Shown: positions 25,309 through 34,163 of the stretch, piece after piece
Layout: every line of letters begins with the position of its first letter
How positions within the stretch are numbered: the stretch's first letter is position 1
NCBI RefSeq assembly: GCF_045055655.1
Contig: NZ_JBANFI010000003.1
Span: forward strand, 248,001-312,000
Reading direction: 5' to 3'
Length of the DNA stretch: 64,000 nt
DNA from: Marinospirillum alkalitolerans
GTDB taxonomy: Bacteria; Pseudomonadota; Gammaproteobacteria; Pseudomonadales; Halomonadaceae
Made by a program: the position numbers and the translations under genes
Notes under the pieces: generated by a model
Seen by the model: only the letters and a program-made list of their open reading frames with translations
Database searches by the model: none
Told to the model about the DNA's origin: nothing

Positions 25309-27006
25309 TTACATCTGCTCAGGGGCGCTCACACCTAATAAACCTAGACCCTGTGCCAAGACCTGACGCGTGGCTGCAGCCAAGGCCAAACGGGCTGTCC
25401 GCACAGCCGCATCTTCAACCAAAAACTGCTGCGCATTGTACCAAGAGTGGGTCGCGGCCGCTAAATCACGCAGGTATTGGGCCATTTGATGCGGCTCAAG
25501 TTCCTCAGCTGCGCGCGCCAGTATTTCCGGGAAGCGAGCCAGCCACTTCAATAACTGCTGTTCTTGCTCGCTGGCCAAACGATCTAGCACAGGTTCGGCT
25601 TGCGCCAGAGACCAGCGATAGCCCTTGTCTTCAGCCTGACGGGCGACACTGCATAAGCGCGCATGCGCATACTGGATGTAGTAGACCGGGTTCTCATTTG
25701 ATTGAGAGCGCGCCAGATCGATATCAAAAGTGAGCTGAGAGCTAGGGGCACGTGCGGCCAAGAAATAACGTGTGGCATCACAGCCCACTTCGTCAATCAG
25801 ATCCCGCAGCGTCACATAGCTGCCAGCCCGCTTGGAGATTTTGACTTCTTCACCAGAGCGCATCACCGTGACCATCTGATGCAGCACATAATCCGGCCAG
25901 CCTTGGGGGATGTTTTCACCCAAAGCCTGCAAGCCTGCCCGCACACGCGTAATCGTGGAGTGGTGATCTGCACCTTGCTCGTTAATCACTTTAGTGAAGC
26001 CACGCTGCCATTTATTCAAGTGGTAGGCGACATCAGGAACGAAATAAGTGTAGCCGCCATCGGTTTTACGCATCACACGGTCTTTGTCATCGCCAAAATC
26101 CGTGGTGCGTAACCAGAGTGCGCCACCTTCTTCGTAGGTGTAGCCCTGCTGAATCAAACGCTGCACCGTTTCTTCTACCCGACCCTCGGCGTAAAGAGAA
26201 GACTCGAGGAAGTAACGATCAAATTTGACACCAAAGGCTTGTAGATCCAAATCCTGCTCACGACGCAAAAAGGCCACTGCAAAGCGACGAATGGCGTCAA
26301 GATCCTCAGGATCAGCCGCACCAGTGACCTGCTGATCATCTGCCGTGATGGTTTCTTTGGCCAGATAGGCTTGCGCCACATCCTGAATATAAGCGCCACG
26401 ATACCCATCAGCAGGCCAGCTGGAATCTTCTGGACCCAAGCCCTTCACCCGCGCCTGAACAGACAGCGCCAGATTGTTGATTTGCGCTCCGGCATCGTTG
26501 TAATAGAATTCGCGCGTCACTTCCCAGCCAGTGGCTTCCAGCAATCGACAGAGGCAATCGCCGATCGCGGCACCTCGGCCGTGGCCAATATGCAAGGGAC
26601 CAGTTGGGTTGGCGGAAACAAACTCAACCTGCACCTTTTGTCCTTGCCCCTGTTGGCCCAAGCCAAACTGAGCACCCTCGTTCAAAATGCGCGGCACGAT
26701 GGCACTGAGGGCATCTTGAGCTAAAAAGAAGTTGATAAAACCTGGGCCAGCGATCTCCATTTTCGCCACAGCCTTGCCAAGCGCAGGCTGGGCTTGCAAG
26801 CGCTCAACCAGCAACACGGCCAAATCTCGTGGCTTTCGACCCGCTGCTTTTGCACCGGCCAAGGCCAGATTGGTGGCCAGATCACCGTGGGCTTTATCCT
26901 TGGTGTTATCCAGCTGGAGAGAGGGAGAAAAATCAGCAGGGAAGACGCCTTCAGCTTGGAGGGCTTCAACCAGCTGCTGGAGCTGAGCTATGATCAAGTC
27001 TTTCAT
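25309..27006 (-). CDS. argS: arginyl-tRNA synthetase
   Basis: 565 residues, class I. HIGHGRGAAIGD is the HIGH block; the KMSKS-equivalent is KISKRAGS. The N-terminal Add-1 domain and the C-terminal anticodon domain ending in LGLLGVSAPEQM are present. Shine-Dalgarno match is weak. Head of the argS-SPOR-hslVU run. Confidence 0.98.
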   Translation of the reverse strand: MKDLIIAQLQQLVEALQAEGVFPADFSPSLQLDNTKDKAHGDLATNLALAGAKAAGRKPRDLAVLLVERLQAQPALGKAVAKMEIAGPGFINFFLAQDALSAIVPRILNEGAQFGLGQQGQGQKVQVEFVSANPTGPLHIGHGRGAAIGDCLCRLLEATGWEVTREFYYNDAGAQINNLALSVQARVKGLGPEDSSWPADGYRGAYIQDVAQAYLAKETITADDQQVTGAADPEDLDAIRRFAVAFLRREQDLDLQAFGVKFDRYFLESSLYAEGRVEETVQRLIQQGYTYEEGGALWLRTTDFGDDKDRVMRKTDGGYTYFVPDVAYHLNKWQRGFTKVINEQGADHHSTITRVRAGLQALGENIPQGWPDYVLHQMVTVMRSGEEVKISKRAGSYVTLRDLIDEVGCDATRYFLAARAPSSQLTFDIDLARSQSNENPVYYIQYAHARLCSVARQAEDKGYRWSLAQAEPVLDRLASEQEQQLLKWLARFPEILARAAEELEPHQMAQYLRDLAAATHSWYNAQQFLVEDAAVRTARLALAAATRQVLAQGLGLLGVSAPEQM

Positions 27007-27079
27007 CGGTGGGAGCCTTGCGCTTTTAAGTGAAAATCAAAAGAGCCAGTTTACCATTTTCCACTCAGGCCACCCAATA

Positions 27080-27108
27080 AAAAACCCCCAGCATCACTGC
27101 TGGGGGTT
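27080..27108 (-). terminator. terminator of the porin gene
   Basis: AACCCCCAGCA, loop TCAC, TGCTGGGGGTT at 27083-27108, followed on the minus strand by TTTTATT. An 11-base stem placed 42 bases beyond the porin stop. Confidence 0.88.
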
Positions 27109-27149
27109 GATTCACTTCACTCAATGCGAAAGAAGAGTTCAGGCTTGGC

Positions 27150-28175
27150 TTAGAAAGCGTATTTTGCCTGCAGGCTGATACGCATATCGCTATCACCTAA
27201 ACCGTTTAACTTGCCCGCATTATCATCAGCTGTCATATAACGCAGCTCACCGCCCCATTCCCAACCGGAAGGCATAGTGTAGAAGGCATTCGCCCAGAGA
27301 GCGGTGTAGTCTGAATCATCCGCATCACGCAGCGCTTGCTCAACCAGCAGGTTGGTACGCAGCTGCTGATTGATACGATATTGCGCACCAACAGAAACAT
27401 AGGTGTCATCATTATCGTTGGTGTTAGTCAGCGCTAAATGCACACGCAGTTCATCAGTAATCTGGCTGCGCGCACCAAAGGTCAGCTCAACCTGGCTTTC
27501 TGTTTTTGCATCACCTGTGGCTTCAGCATCATCAAATTGCAGCAGGGTCGCCGCACCAAATAGCTGTGTAGCGCCCAAATTAGCACGGAAATTCACGACG
27601 GCATCAGGAAGAGCTGTGTTAGCATCACGATCCGTTTGACCAACGCCTGTTGAGAAGCTATTGGTGCGATCCTCCAAGAACACACCCACAGTCATACCTT
27701 CAGCGACAGGAATATTGCGACCTAAAACCATTGTACGCTGTGCCATAGCCGAGGTATTGGCTGTGCCGCCAGCATCTATTGTTTCGCCCAGACCCGTCAG
27801 GTTAGCTGCACCCGACCAGCTAAAACCAGCGACCCAACCATCCCACATAATCGCCGCATGACGCAGACGGTAGTTGCTACCACTTGGGCCATTAAAATCA
27901 TTTTCAAACAAAATAGTAATCGGGCCAGCGTCTGTTTGGCGCGTATAAGACAGGTTCATCCGTGATGTCCCTAGGCTCATACCATAATCAATATCGCTGT
28001 CTTGACCCACTGCATCATCAAAAATCGTCCAGTTGGCTTGTGCGGCAACAAAACCACCAAAATTCACTCGGTGTTGGTCATTTTCAAAAATAGTGGCGGC
28101 GGTTGCCGTAGAAGCTGCTACAGCCAGAGCGAGAGGAAGAGCAACAGTACCTGCGAGCTTGTGACGCAATTTCAT
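27150..28175 (-). CDS. outer-membrane porin
   Basis: 341 residues. A Sec signal peptide ends near ASTATAA, about residue 27. The mature part is a chain of amphipathic strands rich in Asn, Asp and Thr, and the last residue is Phe (LQAKYAF), the beta-barrel assembly signal. NFGGFVAAQANW and SRMNLSYTRQTDAGPITILF resemble DcaP-like or general trimeric porins. Substrate unknown. It is monocistronic, with its own terminator. AAAGG lies about 10 bases before the ATG. Confidence 0.85.
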   Translation of the reverse strand: MKLRHKLAGTVALPLALAVAASTATAATIFENDQHRVNFGGFVAAQANWTIFDDAVGQDSDIDYGMSLGTSRMNLSYTRQTDAGPITILFENDFNGPSGSNYRLRHAAIMWDGWVAGFSWSGAANLTGLGETIDAGGTANTSAMAQRTMVLGRNIPVAEGMTVGVFLEDRTNSFSTGVGQTDRDANTALPDAVVNFRANLGATQLFGAATLLQFDDAEATGDAKTESQVELTFGARSQITDELRVHLALTNTNDNDDTYVSVGAQYRINQQLRTNLLVEQALRDADDSDYTALWANAFYTMPSGWEWGGELRYMTADDNAGKLNGLGDSDMRISLQAKYAF

Positions 28176-28351
28176 AAGAATGTACCTTTTGTTTTTTTAT
28201 TCGGATTGAGCCAAGACTCATTTTTATTGTTCGCGGCGGAACTCAGCTTTCAACCTCAACTCTAAAGTCTTGGCCTTGAGTGCAGCTGCCGCTTGGCGCA
28301 GACTCGCACGCCCACTCAAGGCTGTCAATATCACTGCGCCCCTTGATTCGA

Positions 28352-29803
28352 CTAAGGTCTAACCACCTTCTCTCTTCCGACCACCCTACCGAGTGCTTGC
28401 GCTTGGCGCCCAAGACGCAGTAATAATTCCTGACGACGTCGTTGCCGAACCTGCTCTCCCAAGGCGGTCGCAAAGGTTTCTGCCGACAGCTGCTCCAAGC
28501 CGGCCAACTCACCTATATCTTCAAGCATCTTCTGTACACCCTGACGATCCGGCTCAGCACTCAGGCAGAGGTGCTGCAATAGTAAACCCAGGCGCACCAG
28601 CGCTGGATAACGGGCGATCCAGCCCGCTGCATGCATAGGCTGACGGGGCAAGCGCAGGTGCGCTCGTGCCGCATTCAATAAGGCCGCTGCCGCCAAGGGG
28701 CGCTGAACAGCCGCATCAGATCCCCCATCCACAGTCTGACTCAAAAAGGCCACCAAGCGCAGACTCGACTGCCCCAGTGGTAAGCTTGCCTCTAATTCAC
28801 GCTGCACAGCACGGCGCTGACGATACCCCAGCTGCTGCTGTCGCCAGTCTGCATCGCGACCTTCTAATGGCAAGCGATGCAAGGCTTGATCTCGCCAGCA
28901 GCTCATGACCCAAGGCTGAAAGGCCTGCACCAGCTGATGCACTGCCTGTCGTACCGCATAGGGTGCGCTTCCTGGAGCCAACCACTGACTCAAAGCCAGC
29001 AAGGCCTGTACGCCCAGCAGCTGTTGATACGCCACAAGACCCGCTTCTTCATCGGCACTGACTTGCGCCAGCTCACGGCCCAGCATCCAGGCCTGAGCAT
29101 ACTGGCCCGCCCAATGCAGCAGCTGCCGTGGTTGTAAGACAGCCGCCACATCCAGCAAAACCGTTGGACGAGGCACGTCCGCAACATAGGCATCTGCTAG
29201 CCACCAACCGCGCAGTGCCTTGCTCGCCACAGCAGGATGCAGGGCCAGATGCTGCGCCAGAAAATCCGCACAGGCAAAAAGCCCCTCTTGTGGGCCACTG
29301 ATCCACTCCAACTCCAGTTCGGCAATCCCTTGCTGACGCATCACCTGGCCAGGCGGCAAGCGCACTTCGCCGATATCAGCGGCTAATTCCAGCTGCGTCT
29401 TACTGCCATCAGCCAGAGGCCAGCTGAGCTGCCAGGCATGGCGAGTAAAGTCGGTATGAAAAACAGGTTGAAGCTGCGTCTGCCACGCGCCAGTCAACGG
29501 CAGTTCGGGCAAGGCACTTAGCTCCAGCTGTGCCTGAGCCACGGGCACCTCCCATTCACCGCGCTGCGTCAACGCGCCCTCAGTCTGCCCTGCGGTTTTC
29601 AGGGTTTGCAGCCAGCGATCACCAACGCGACGCAGGCGCAACGCCATACGCTGGCGATGTAAATCACGCTGGGGCGTATCAAAATAAATGTTTTCCATTA
29701 AGCGCACACTGGGTGGCTCTTCGCCACGCTCAGCGAGCAGCGCCATCAGACGTGGGAGATCTTCCGCCTGAAAGCGACATTTGAGTTCTATTTCTTGGCC
29801 CAC
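28352..29803 (-). CDS. CYTH-domain inorganic triphosphatase (YgiF-like)
   Basis: 483 residues from the GTG at 29803, chosen because AAGGAG lies 6 bases upstream and the domain starts at once: EIELKC is the ExExK signature of CYTH enzymes. The N-terminal half (about 1-200) continues with Lys/Arg/Glu-rich strands such as ALRLRRVGDRWLQTLKT. The C-terminal half is helical with scattered His and Arg, in the place of the CHAD domain of YgiF, but poorly conserved. YgiF hydrolyses triphosphate. A divergent Na/Pi transporter and a ppk in the same window make a polyphosphate or phosphate role plausible. Confidence 0.85.
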   Translation of the reverse strand: MGQEIELKCRFQAEDLPRLMALLAERGEEPPSVRLMENIYFDTPQRDLHRQRMALRLRRVGDRWLQTLKTAGQTEGALTQRGEWEVPVAQAQLELSALPELPLTGAWQTQLQPVFHTDFTRHAWQLSWPLADGSKTQLELAADIGEVRLPPGQVMRQQGIAELELEWISGPQEGLFACADFLAQHLALHPAVASKALRGWWLADAYVADVPRPTVLLDVAAVLQPRQLLHWAGQYAQAWMLGRELAQVSADEEAGLVAYQQLLGVQALLALSQWLAPGSAPYAVRQAVHQLVQAFQPWVMSCWRDQALHRLPLEGRDADWRQQQLGYRQRRAVQRELEASLPLGQSSLRLVAFLSQTVDGGSDAAVQRPLAAAALLNAARAHLRLPRQPMHAAGWIARYPALVRLGLLLQHLCLSAEPDRQGVQKMLEDIGELAGLEQLSAETFATALGEQVRQRRRQELLLRLGRQAQALGRVVGREKVVRP

Positions 29804-29907
29804 TGCGTGCTCCTTGAGGGTGTTAACACGGGACAATCGGGGTTGCACTTCATTGGCAGTGTGCCAGCGATACAGCACACTTTTGCTTTTTTTTGTCAGA
29901 ATTTCGT

Positions 29908-29913
29908 TATAAT
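29908..29913 (+). promoter_or_regulatory. -10 box for the Na/Pi transporter gene
   Basis: A perfect TATAAT, 85 bases before the start codon. The best -35 is TTGCTT, 19 bases upstream in a T-run, so spacing is loose. Confidence 0.4.
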
Positions 29914-29998
29914 CGCGCCAGAAAAAATTCATGCTTTTGTCATCAAGACAAGCCGCTTCCTCACTTTATGTCTCACACAGCACGCGCCAAGGTGACTT

Positions 29999-31756
29999 AT
30001 GTCCTACTCGCTATTCGACTTTCTCCAGCTGATCGGCTCGCTCGGCATTTTCATTTTCGGGATGAAAATCTTCAGTGAAGGCCTACAGAAGATTGCTGGA
30101 AACCGTCTCAAAGGCATCCTCAGCGGGATGACGCGTAATCGCCTGACCGGCGTGATCACCGGTTTTGCTACCACGGCCATCACCCAATCTTCCACCACCA
30201 CCACGGTCATGGCGGTTAGCTTTGTCAATGCGGGCTTGATGAGCTTTGTGCAATCCACCGGCGTGATCATGGGCGCCAATATCGGCACCACCCTCACGGC
30301 TTGGCTGGTTGCGCTCTTTGGCTTTAAGTTTCAGATCACCCCTATCGCCTTGGCTGTCATCGGGATTTTCTTTGCTTTCTTATTCTCCAAAAATCCCCGC
30401 TGGCGCAATATCGCCGAAGCCATGGTCGGATTCGGGATTCTGTTTATCGGACTGGAGTTTATCAAAGGTGCCGTACCAGATATCAACAACAATCCAGAAA
30501 TGTTTGCCTTTTTAGATGCTTTTACTGATTACGGCTTCCTTTCTCTGTTACTGTTTGTGCTGGTCGGCACTATTTTGACGCTGCTGACTCAATCTTCTTC
30601 TGCCGCCACCGCCATTACGCTGGTGATGCTCTTTGAAGGCTGGGTGTCCTTCCCGATTGCTGCTGCAATGATTCTGGGCGAAAACATCGGCACCACAGTC
30701 ACCGCGAATATTGCGGCCTTGGTGGGGAATGTGCATGCCAAACGCTCGGCACGTTTTCACTTTTTCTTTAATATGCTCGGTGTGATCTGGATGCTCGCGC
30801 TGATCTATCCTGCCTTGCATTTAATCGACTGGGTGGTGATGTCTGTGACAGAAAGCAGCGTCTCAGTGCTCAGCGGTGATCCAGAAGCCCGTTCTAATGC
30901 CACCTTGGCGCTCTCACTCTTTCACACCAGCTTTAACGTACTGAACGTGGTGTTCTTATTTGCACTTGTTCCTTACATTGTGAAGTTTGTTGAATATATC
31001 CAGCCTGATCGCGGTGGTGAAGATGATGAGTTTCACCTGCGCCATATCAGCACCGGTGTCATGACATCACCGCTGCTCTCTGTTGAACAGGCGCAAAAGG
31101 AAATCCAGCAGTTCGCTCAGATTATCGTGCAGATGCATGAGCAGGTGCGACAGCTGCTGTTTGATTCAAATGTCGATGTCGAAAAGCTGCGTAAAAAAGT
31201 GCGCAAGCTGGAAAAAGCCACTGATCAGCTCGAAATAGAAATTTCGGATTATCTGGTGCGCATCTCAGAGCGCAGCCATCTCGAGCGCAACCTCACCGAG
31301 CGCATCCGCAATATGCAAAGCATGATCAATGATCTTGAGCGTATCGGCGATATCTACCATCAAATTGCCAAGCTCACTGAGCGCCTGCATGAGTCCCAAG
31401 CAGACTGGCCGGAAGATGCGAGCCAAGAAATCAAGGTGATGATGGAGGCGTTGGAAAAAGCCGTGGCCAATATGGAGCAGAATATCGCCAAAGACCCCAG
31501 TCAGGTGAAGCTCGAAGAAGCCATTGCACTGGAGAAAGCCGTCAACAAGCTGCGTAACCAGTTCCGCAAAAACCACTATACACGCCTTGAGAATGGGAAC
31601 TACTCGCCACGCGCTGGGGTGGTGTTCATTGATCTGCTCAATCGCATGGAGCGCATTGGCGACCATGTTATTAATGTTAATGAATCAGCATGCGGACATC
31701 GTTTAAAAAGTAAGCGCTTGGTCGGGAGCCATTTCACCCCGGTCAACCCTTCTTAG
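29999..31756 (+). CDS. Na/Pi cotransporter family protein with PhoU-like C-terminus
   Basis: 585 residues. Two inverted membrane repeats each carry a substrate loop: ITQSSTTTTVM with GANIGTTLTAWL, and LTQSSSAATAI with GENIGTTVTANI. These QSS and G(A/E)NIGTT pairs mark the NptA/YjbB family. From about residue 360 a soluble PhoU-like helical domain follows (VRKLEKATDQLEIEI, NDLERIGDIYHQIA, LLNRMERIGDHV). Family members move phosphate with sodium, often as export; direction cannot be read. AAGGTG precedes the ATG. A strong terminator closes the unit. Confidence 0.92.
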   Translation: MSYSLFDFLQLIGSLGIFIFGMKIFSEGLQKIAGNRLKGILSGMTRNRLTGVITGFATTAITQSSTTTTVMAVSFVNAGLMSFVQSTGVIMGANIGTTLTAWLVALFGFKFQITPIALAVIGIFFAFLFSKNPRWRNIAEAMVGFGILFIGLEFIKGAVPDINNNPEMFAFLDAFTDYGFLSLLLFVLVGTILTLLTQSSSAATAITLVMLFEGWVSFPIAAAMILGENIGTTVTANIAALVGNVHAKRSARFHFFFNMLGVIWMLALIYPALHLIDWVVMSVTESSVSVLSGDPEARSNATLALSLFHTSFNVLNVVFLFALVPYIVKFVEYIQPDRGGEDDEFHLRHISTGVMTSPLLSVEQAQKEIQQFAQIIVQMHEQVRQLLFDSNVDVEKLRKKVRKLEKATDQLEIEISDYLVRISERSHLERNLTERIRNMQSMINDLERIGDIYHQIAKLTERLHESQADWPEDASQEIKVMMEALEKAVANMEQNIAKDPSQVKLEEAIALEKAVNKLRNQFRKNHYTRLENGNYSPRAGVVFIDLLNRMERIGDHVINVNESACGHRLKSKRLVGSHFTPVNPS

Positions 31757-31783
31757 ACGAACAGCCACAGTACGACTAGGATT

Positions 31784-31824
31784 AACCAAGACCTTGCGTT
31801 AAGCTCTGGTCTTGGTTTTTTTAT
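31784..31824 (+). terminator. terminator after the Na/Pi transporter
   Basis: AACCAAGACC (31784-31793), a 14-base loop, GGTCTTGGTT (31808-31817), then a run of T. It ends 20 bases before argA. Confidence 0.88.
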
Positions 31825-31843
31825 TTCCACCAAGATACGGCTT

Positions 31844-33151
31844 ATGTCTCAGGTTACTCCCGAAATTAACTGGTTCCGCCAGGCTGCACCCTATATCCAT
31901 GCCCATCGCGGTCGCGTGTTTGTTGTTCATCTTGAGGGCGATGCCCTGATCCAGCCTTTTCAGCGTGAACTGATGACTGATCTGGCGCTGCTCTACTCGC
32001 TCGGCATCAAGCTGGTCATCACCTTTGGAGCACGCCCCCAGCTGGCACAGGCCCTTGAAGCGCAGGATCTGCCCTGGCTTGAACATCAAGGCCGCTTGCT
32101 GATTGATCCACCACGCCTGCCTTCACTGATCCAGACGCTGGGCACGCTGCGTGTGGAGCTGGAGCGTCGTCTCAGCATGAGCCTCAGCCAAGCCTCTTTA
32201 CAGCACCAAGGCGTTCAGGTGGTGAGCGGCAATCTGGTGATGGCGCGTCCCTTGGGTGTGCGTGAAGGCGTGGACTTTCATTTTTCGGGCGAAGTGCGCC
32301 GGATTCAGGTTGAGCCCTTAAAGCGCCTGCTGGATCAGGGCAATATCGTGCTCTTGCCACCGCTAGGTTATTCCGCAACAGGGGAAGCCTTTGATCTTGA
32401 TGCCGAAGAAGTCGCCACCGCAGCGGCGATCGAGCTCAAGGCTGATAAGCTGCTGTTGCTTGGTCGGGCGGAAGGCTTACATGATGCACAGGGGCAGTTG
32501 ATTCGTGACATCACACCACTTGAAGCCGAGCACTGGCCGCATGTGCCTGAATATGGTTGCCTGGCTCGTCATTTACAGGCGGCCTGCACGGCCTGTCGTC
32601 GTGGTGTCAAACGTGCGCATCTGTTGAGCTATCAACATTCAGGCAGCCTGCTTGAAGAACTCTTCACCCGTGAAGGGGCGGGCACGCTGATTACCCAATA
32701 CAGCTATGAAACCCTGCGCCAAGCCAAAATTGAGGATGTGGGCGGCCTGCTCGCCTTACTGCGCCCCTTAGAAGAAAAAGGCGTGCTGGTTCGTCGCTCG
32801 CGTGAGCTGCTCGAAGCCGAAATTGATCGTTTTACAGTGATTGATCTGGATGGCAGCATTATCGCCTGCGCCGCTCTCTATCCCTATCCAGATGAACAGC
32901 AGGCTGAGCTGGCTTGTGTTGTCGTGGACCCAGAATATCGCCAAGGACAGCGAGGTGACCGCCTGTTGGCGAAAATCGAGAAAACAGCCAAGCAGCAAGG
33001 CATCATGCAGCTCTTTGTGCTGACCACTCACACCGCCCACTGGTTTATTGAACGTGGCTTTGAGCCTGCCGCAGTCGAAGACTTGCCGACCAGCCGACGG
33101 GCGCTCTACAACTGGCAACGAAATTCAAAGGTATTTTGTAAGCAGCTGTGA
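31844..33151 (+). CDS. argA: N-acetylglutamate synthase
   Basis: First step of arginine synthesis: acetylates glutamate. 435 residues. An amino-acid-kinase-like domain (about 1-290: FVVHLEGDAL, ITFGARPQLAQAL, VLLPPLGYSATGEAFDLDAE) is followed by a GNAT acetyltransferase domain with the acetyl-CoA loop VVDPEYRQGQRGDRLL. Arginine feedback normally acts on the kinase-like domain. The Shine-Dalgarno sequence is poor, and a terminator just upstream leaves little room for its promoter. Confidence 0.95.
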   Translation: MSQVTPEINWFRQAAPYIHAHRGRVFVVHLEGDALIQPFQRELMTDLALLYSLGIKLVITFGARPQLAQALEAQDLPWLEHQGRLLIDPPRLPSLIQTLGTLRVELERRLSMSLSQASLQHQGVQVVSGNLVMARPLGVREGVDFHFSGEVRRIQVEPLKRLLDQGNIVLLPPLGYSATGEAFDLDAEEVATAAAIELKADKLLLLGRAEGLHDAQGQLIRDITPLEAEHWPHVPEYGCLARHLQAACTACRRGVKRAHLLSYQHSGSLLEELFTREGAGTLITQYSYETLRQAKIEDVGGLLALLRPLEEKGVLVRRSRELLEAEIDRFTVIDLDGSIIACAALYPYPDEQQAELACVVVDPEYRQGQRGDRLLAKIEKTAKQQGIMQLFVLTTHTAHWFIERGFEPAAVEDLPTSRRALYNWQRNSKVFCKQL

Positions 33152-33200
33152 TATCACACTCATGATGAAACATGGTTGAGCGCCCTGTTTCTGTTGTCAT

Positions 33201-33262
33201 GGCGCTTCTGAATTGAAGCGCCTACTCCTAAAGCACCTACTCCTAAAGCACCTACTCCTGAA
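33201..33262. repeat. hairpin plus three tandem 15-base repeats
   Basis: GGCGCTTC, loop TGAATT, GAAGCGCC (33201-33222) is a perfect 8-base stem. It runs into three copies of GCRCCTACTCCTAAA (33218-33232, 33233-33247, 33248-33262; the last ends GAA). The third copy includes the stop codon of the hydrolase gene at 33252. Could be slippage or a weak bidirectional terminator region. Confidence 0.6.
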
Positions 33263-34163
33263 ACTCAGGCAACGGAAGATCATCCAACCAACTCAGCAAT
33301 TGCCGCCGCCAATACAACTGATTCAACATCCCGGTATGCGGTGCGTGTTCATCCTGCCAATAGGTTTTTGGCTCTGCGGCGAGATCAAAGAGGCGCTGAC
33401 CATGCGAGCAAGGCACGACGGCATCCGCACAACTATGCAGGATCAACAAGGGCAAGTGCTGTGGACGCTGTGCGATCCAGCGCTCAGGGGAATAGTCATC
33501 ACGAATCAACCAAGATAAGGGGTATTGTCCTGCCCATAAGAGCCAGCTCTCGCTCATTTTTTCTCGCGCAATACGACGATAACCTGAAAAGGGGCTATCC
33601 AGTACCACAGCGGCCAGTTGATCAGCCTCAGGAGCCAAGCCCAATAGGGTGGCACTGGTTGCGGCACCCAGGCTCTGTCCAAAAAGCACCACCGGCAGCT
33701 GCTGGCTCTGAGCCTCCTCCAACACCCAGAGCAAACCAACATAGGCATCATGATGCACACCAGCAATCCCTGGCTGGCCTTCAGAAAGCCCAAACCCACG
33801 ATAATCCAGAATAAAAACCGACCAACCATGACGCGTGATCCAGTTCAAAGCGGCGAAATGAGTGCTGATATTTTCCGCGTTGCCATGCAAAAAATAGATC
33901 ACCCCGCGCTCAGCCTGCCCTTCTTCAAGACGTGCTTCCAGCCACCAGCCATGTAAGCGCTGCTGCTGATGATTCACGATAAAGACATCTCGATAAGGCA
34001 AATCAAGTTGGTCTGGTGTACCGCGCAAACCTGGCTCAGGCCAGTAAAAAAGATGCCCACAACCAGCAAGCAACAGCGTAAAGCCGATCAACAACACCCA
34101 ACGAATACGCCTGACAAGAAGGCGGCTCACAACAAGAAAAGACTTTAAAAATAGTGCAGCCAT
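33252..34163 (-). CDS. alpha/beta hydrolase, predicted lipoprotein
   Basis: 303 residues from the ATG at 34163, which has AGGTGGG upstream. The N-terminal hydrophobic stretch ends in a lipobox (LLLAGC), so it is probably a lipid-anchored envelope protein. Hydrolase landmarks are FLHGNAENIS (oxyanion loop), LFGQSLGAA (nucleophile Ser), HSCADAVVP (acid) and EHAPHTG (His). This resembles the BEM46/YfhR-like serine hydrolases. Substrate unknown. The start overlaps the DUF4105 gene by 19 bases, so they share a transcript. Confidence 0.88.
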   Translation of the reverse strand: MAALFLKSFLVVSRLLVRRIRWVLLIGFTLLLAGCGHLFYWPEPGLRGTPDQLDLPYRDVFIVNHQQQRLHGWWLEARLEEGQAERGVIYFLHGNAENISTHFAALNWITRHGWSVFILDYRGFGLSEGQPGIAGVHHDAYVGLLWVLEEAQSQQLPVVLFGQSLGAATSATLLGLAPEADQLAAVVLDSPFSGYRRIAREKMSESWLLWAGQYPLSWLIRDDYSPERWIAQRPQHLPLLILHSCADAVVPCSHGQRLFDLAAEPKTYWQDEHAPHTGMLNQLYWRRQLLSWLDDLPLPEFQE

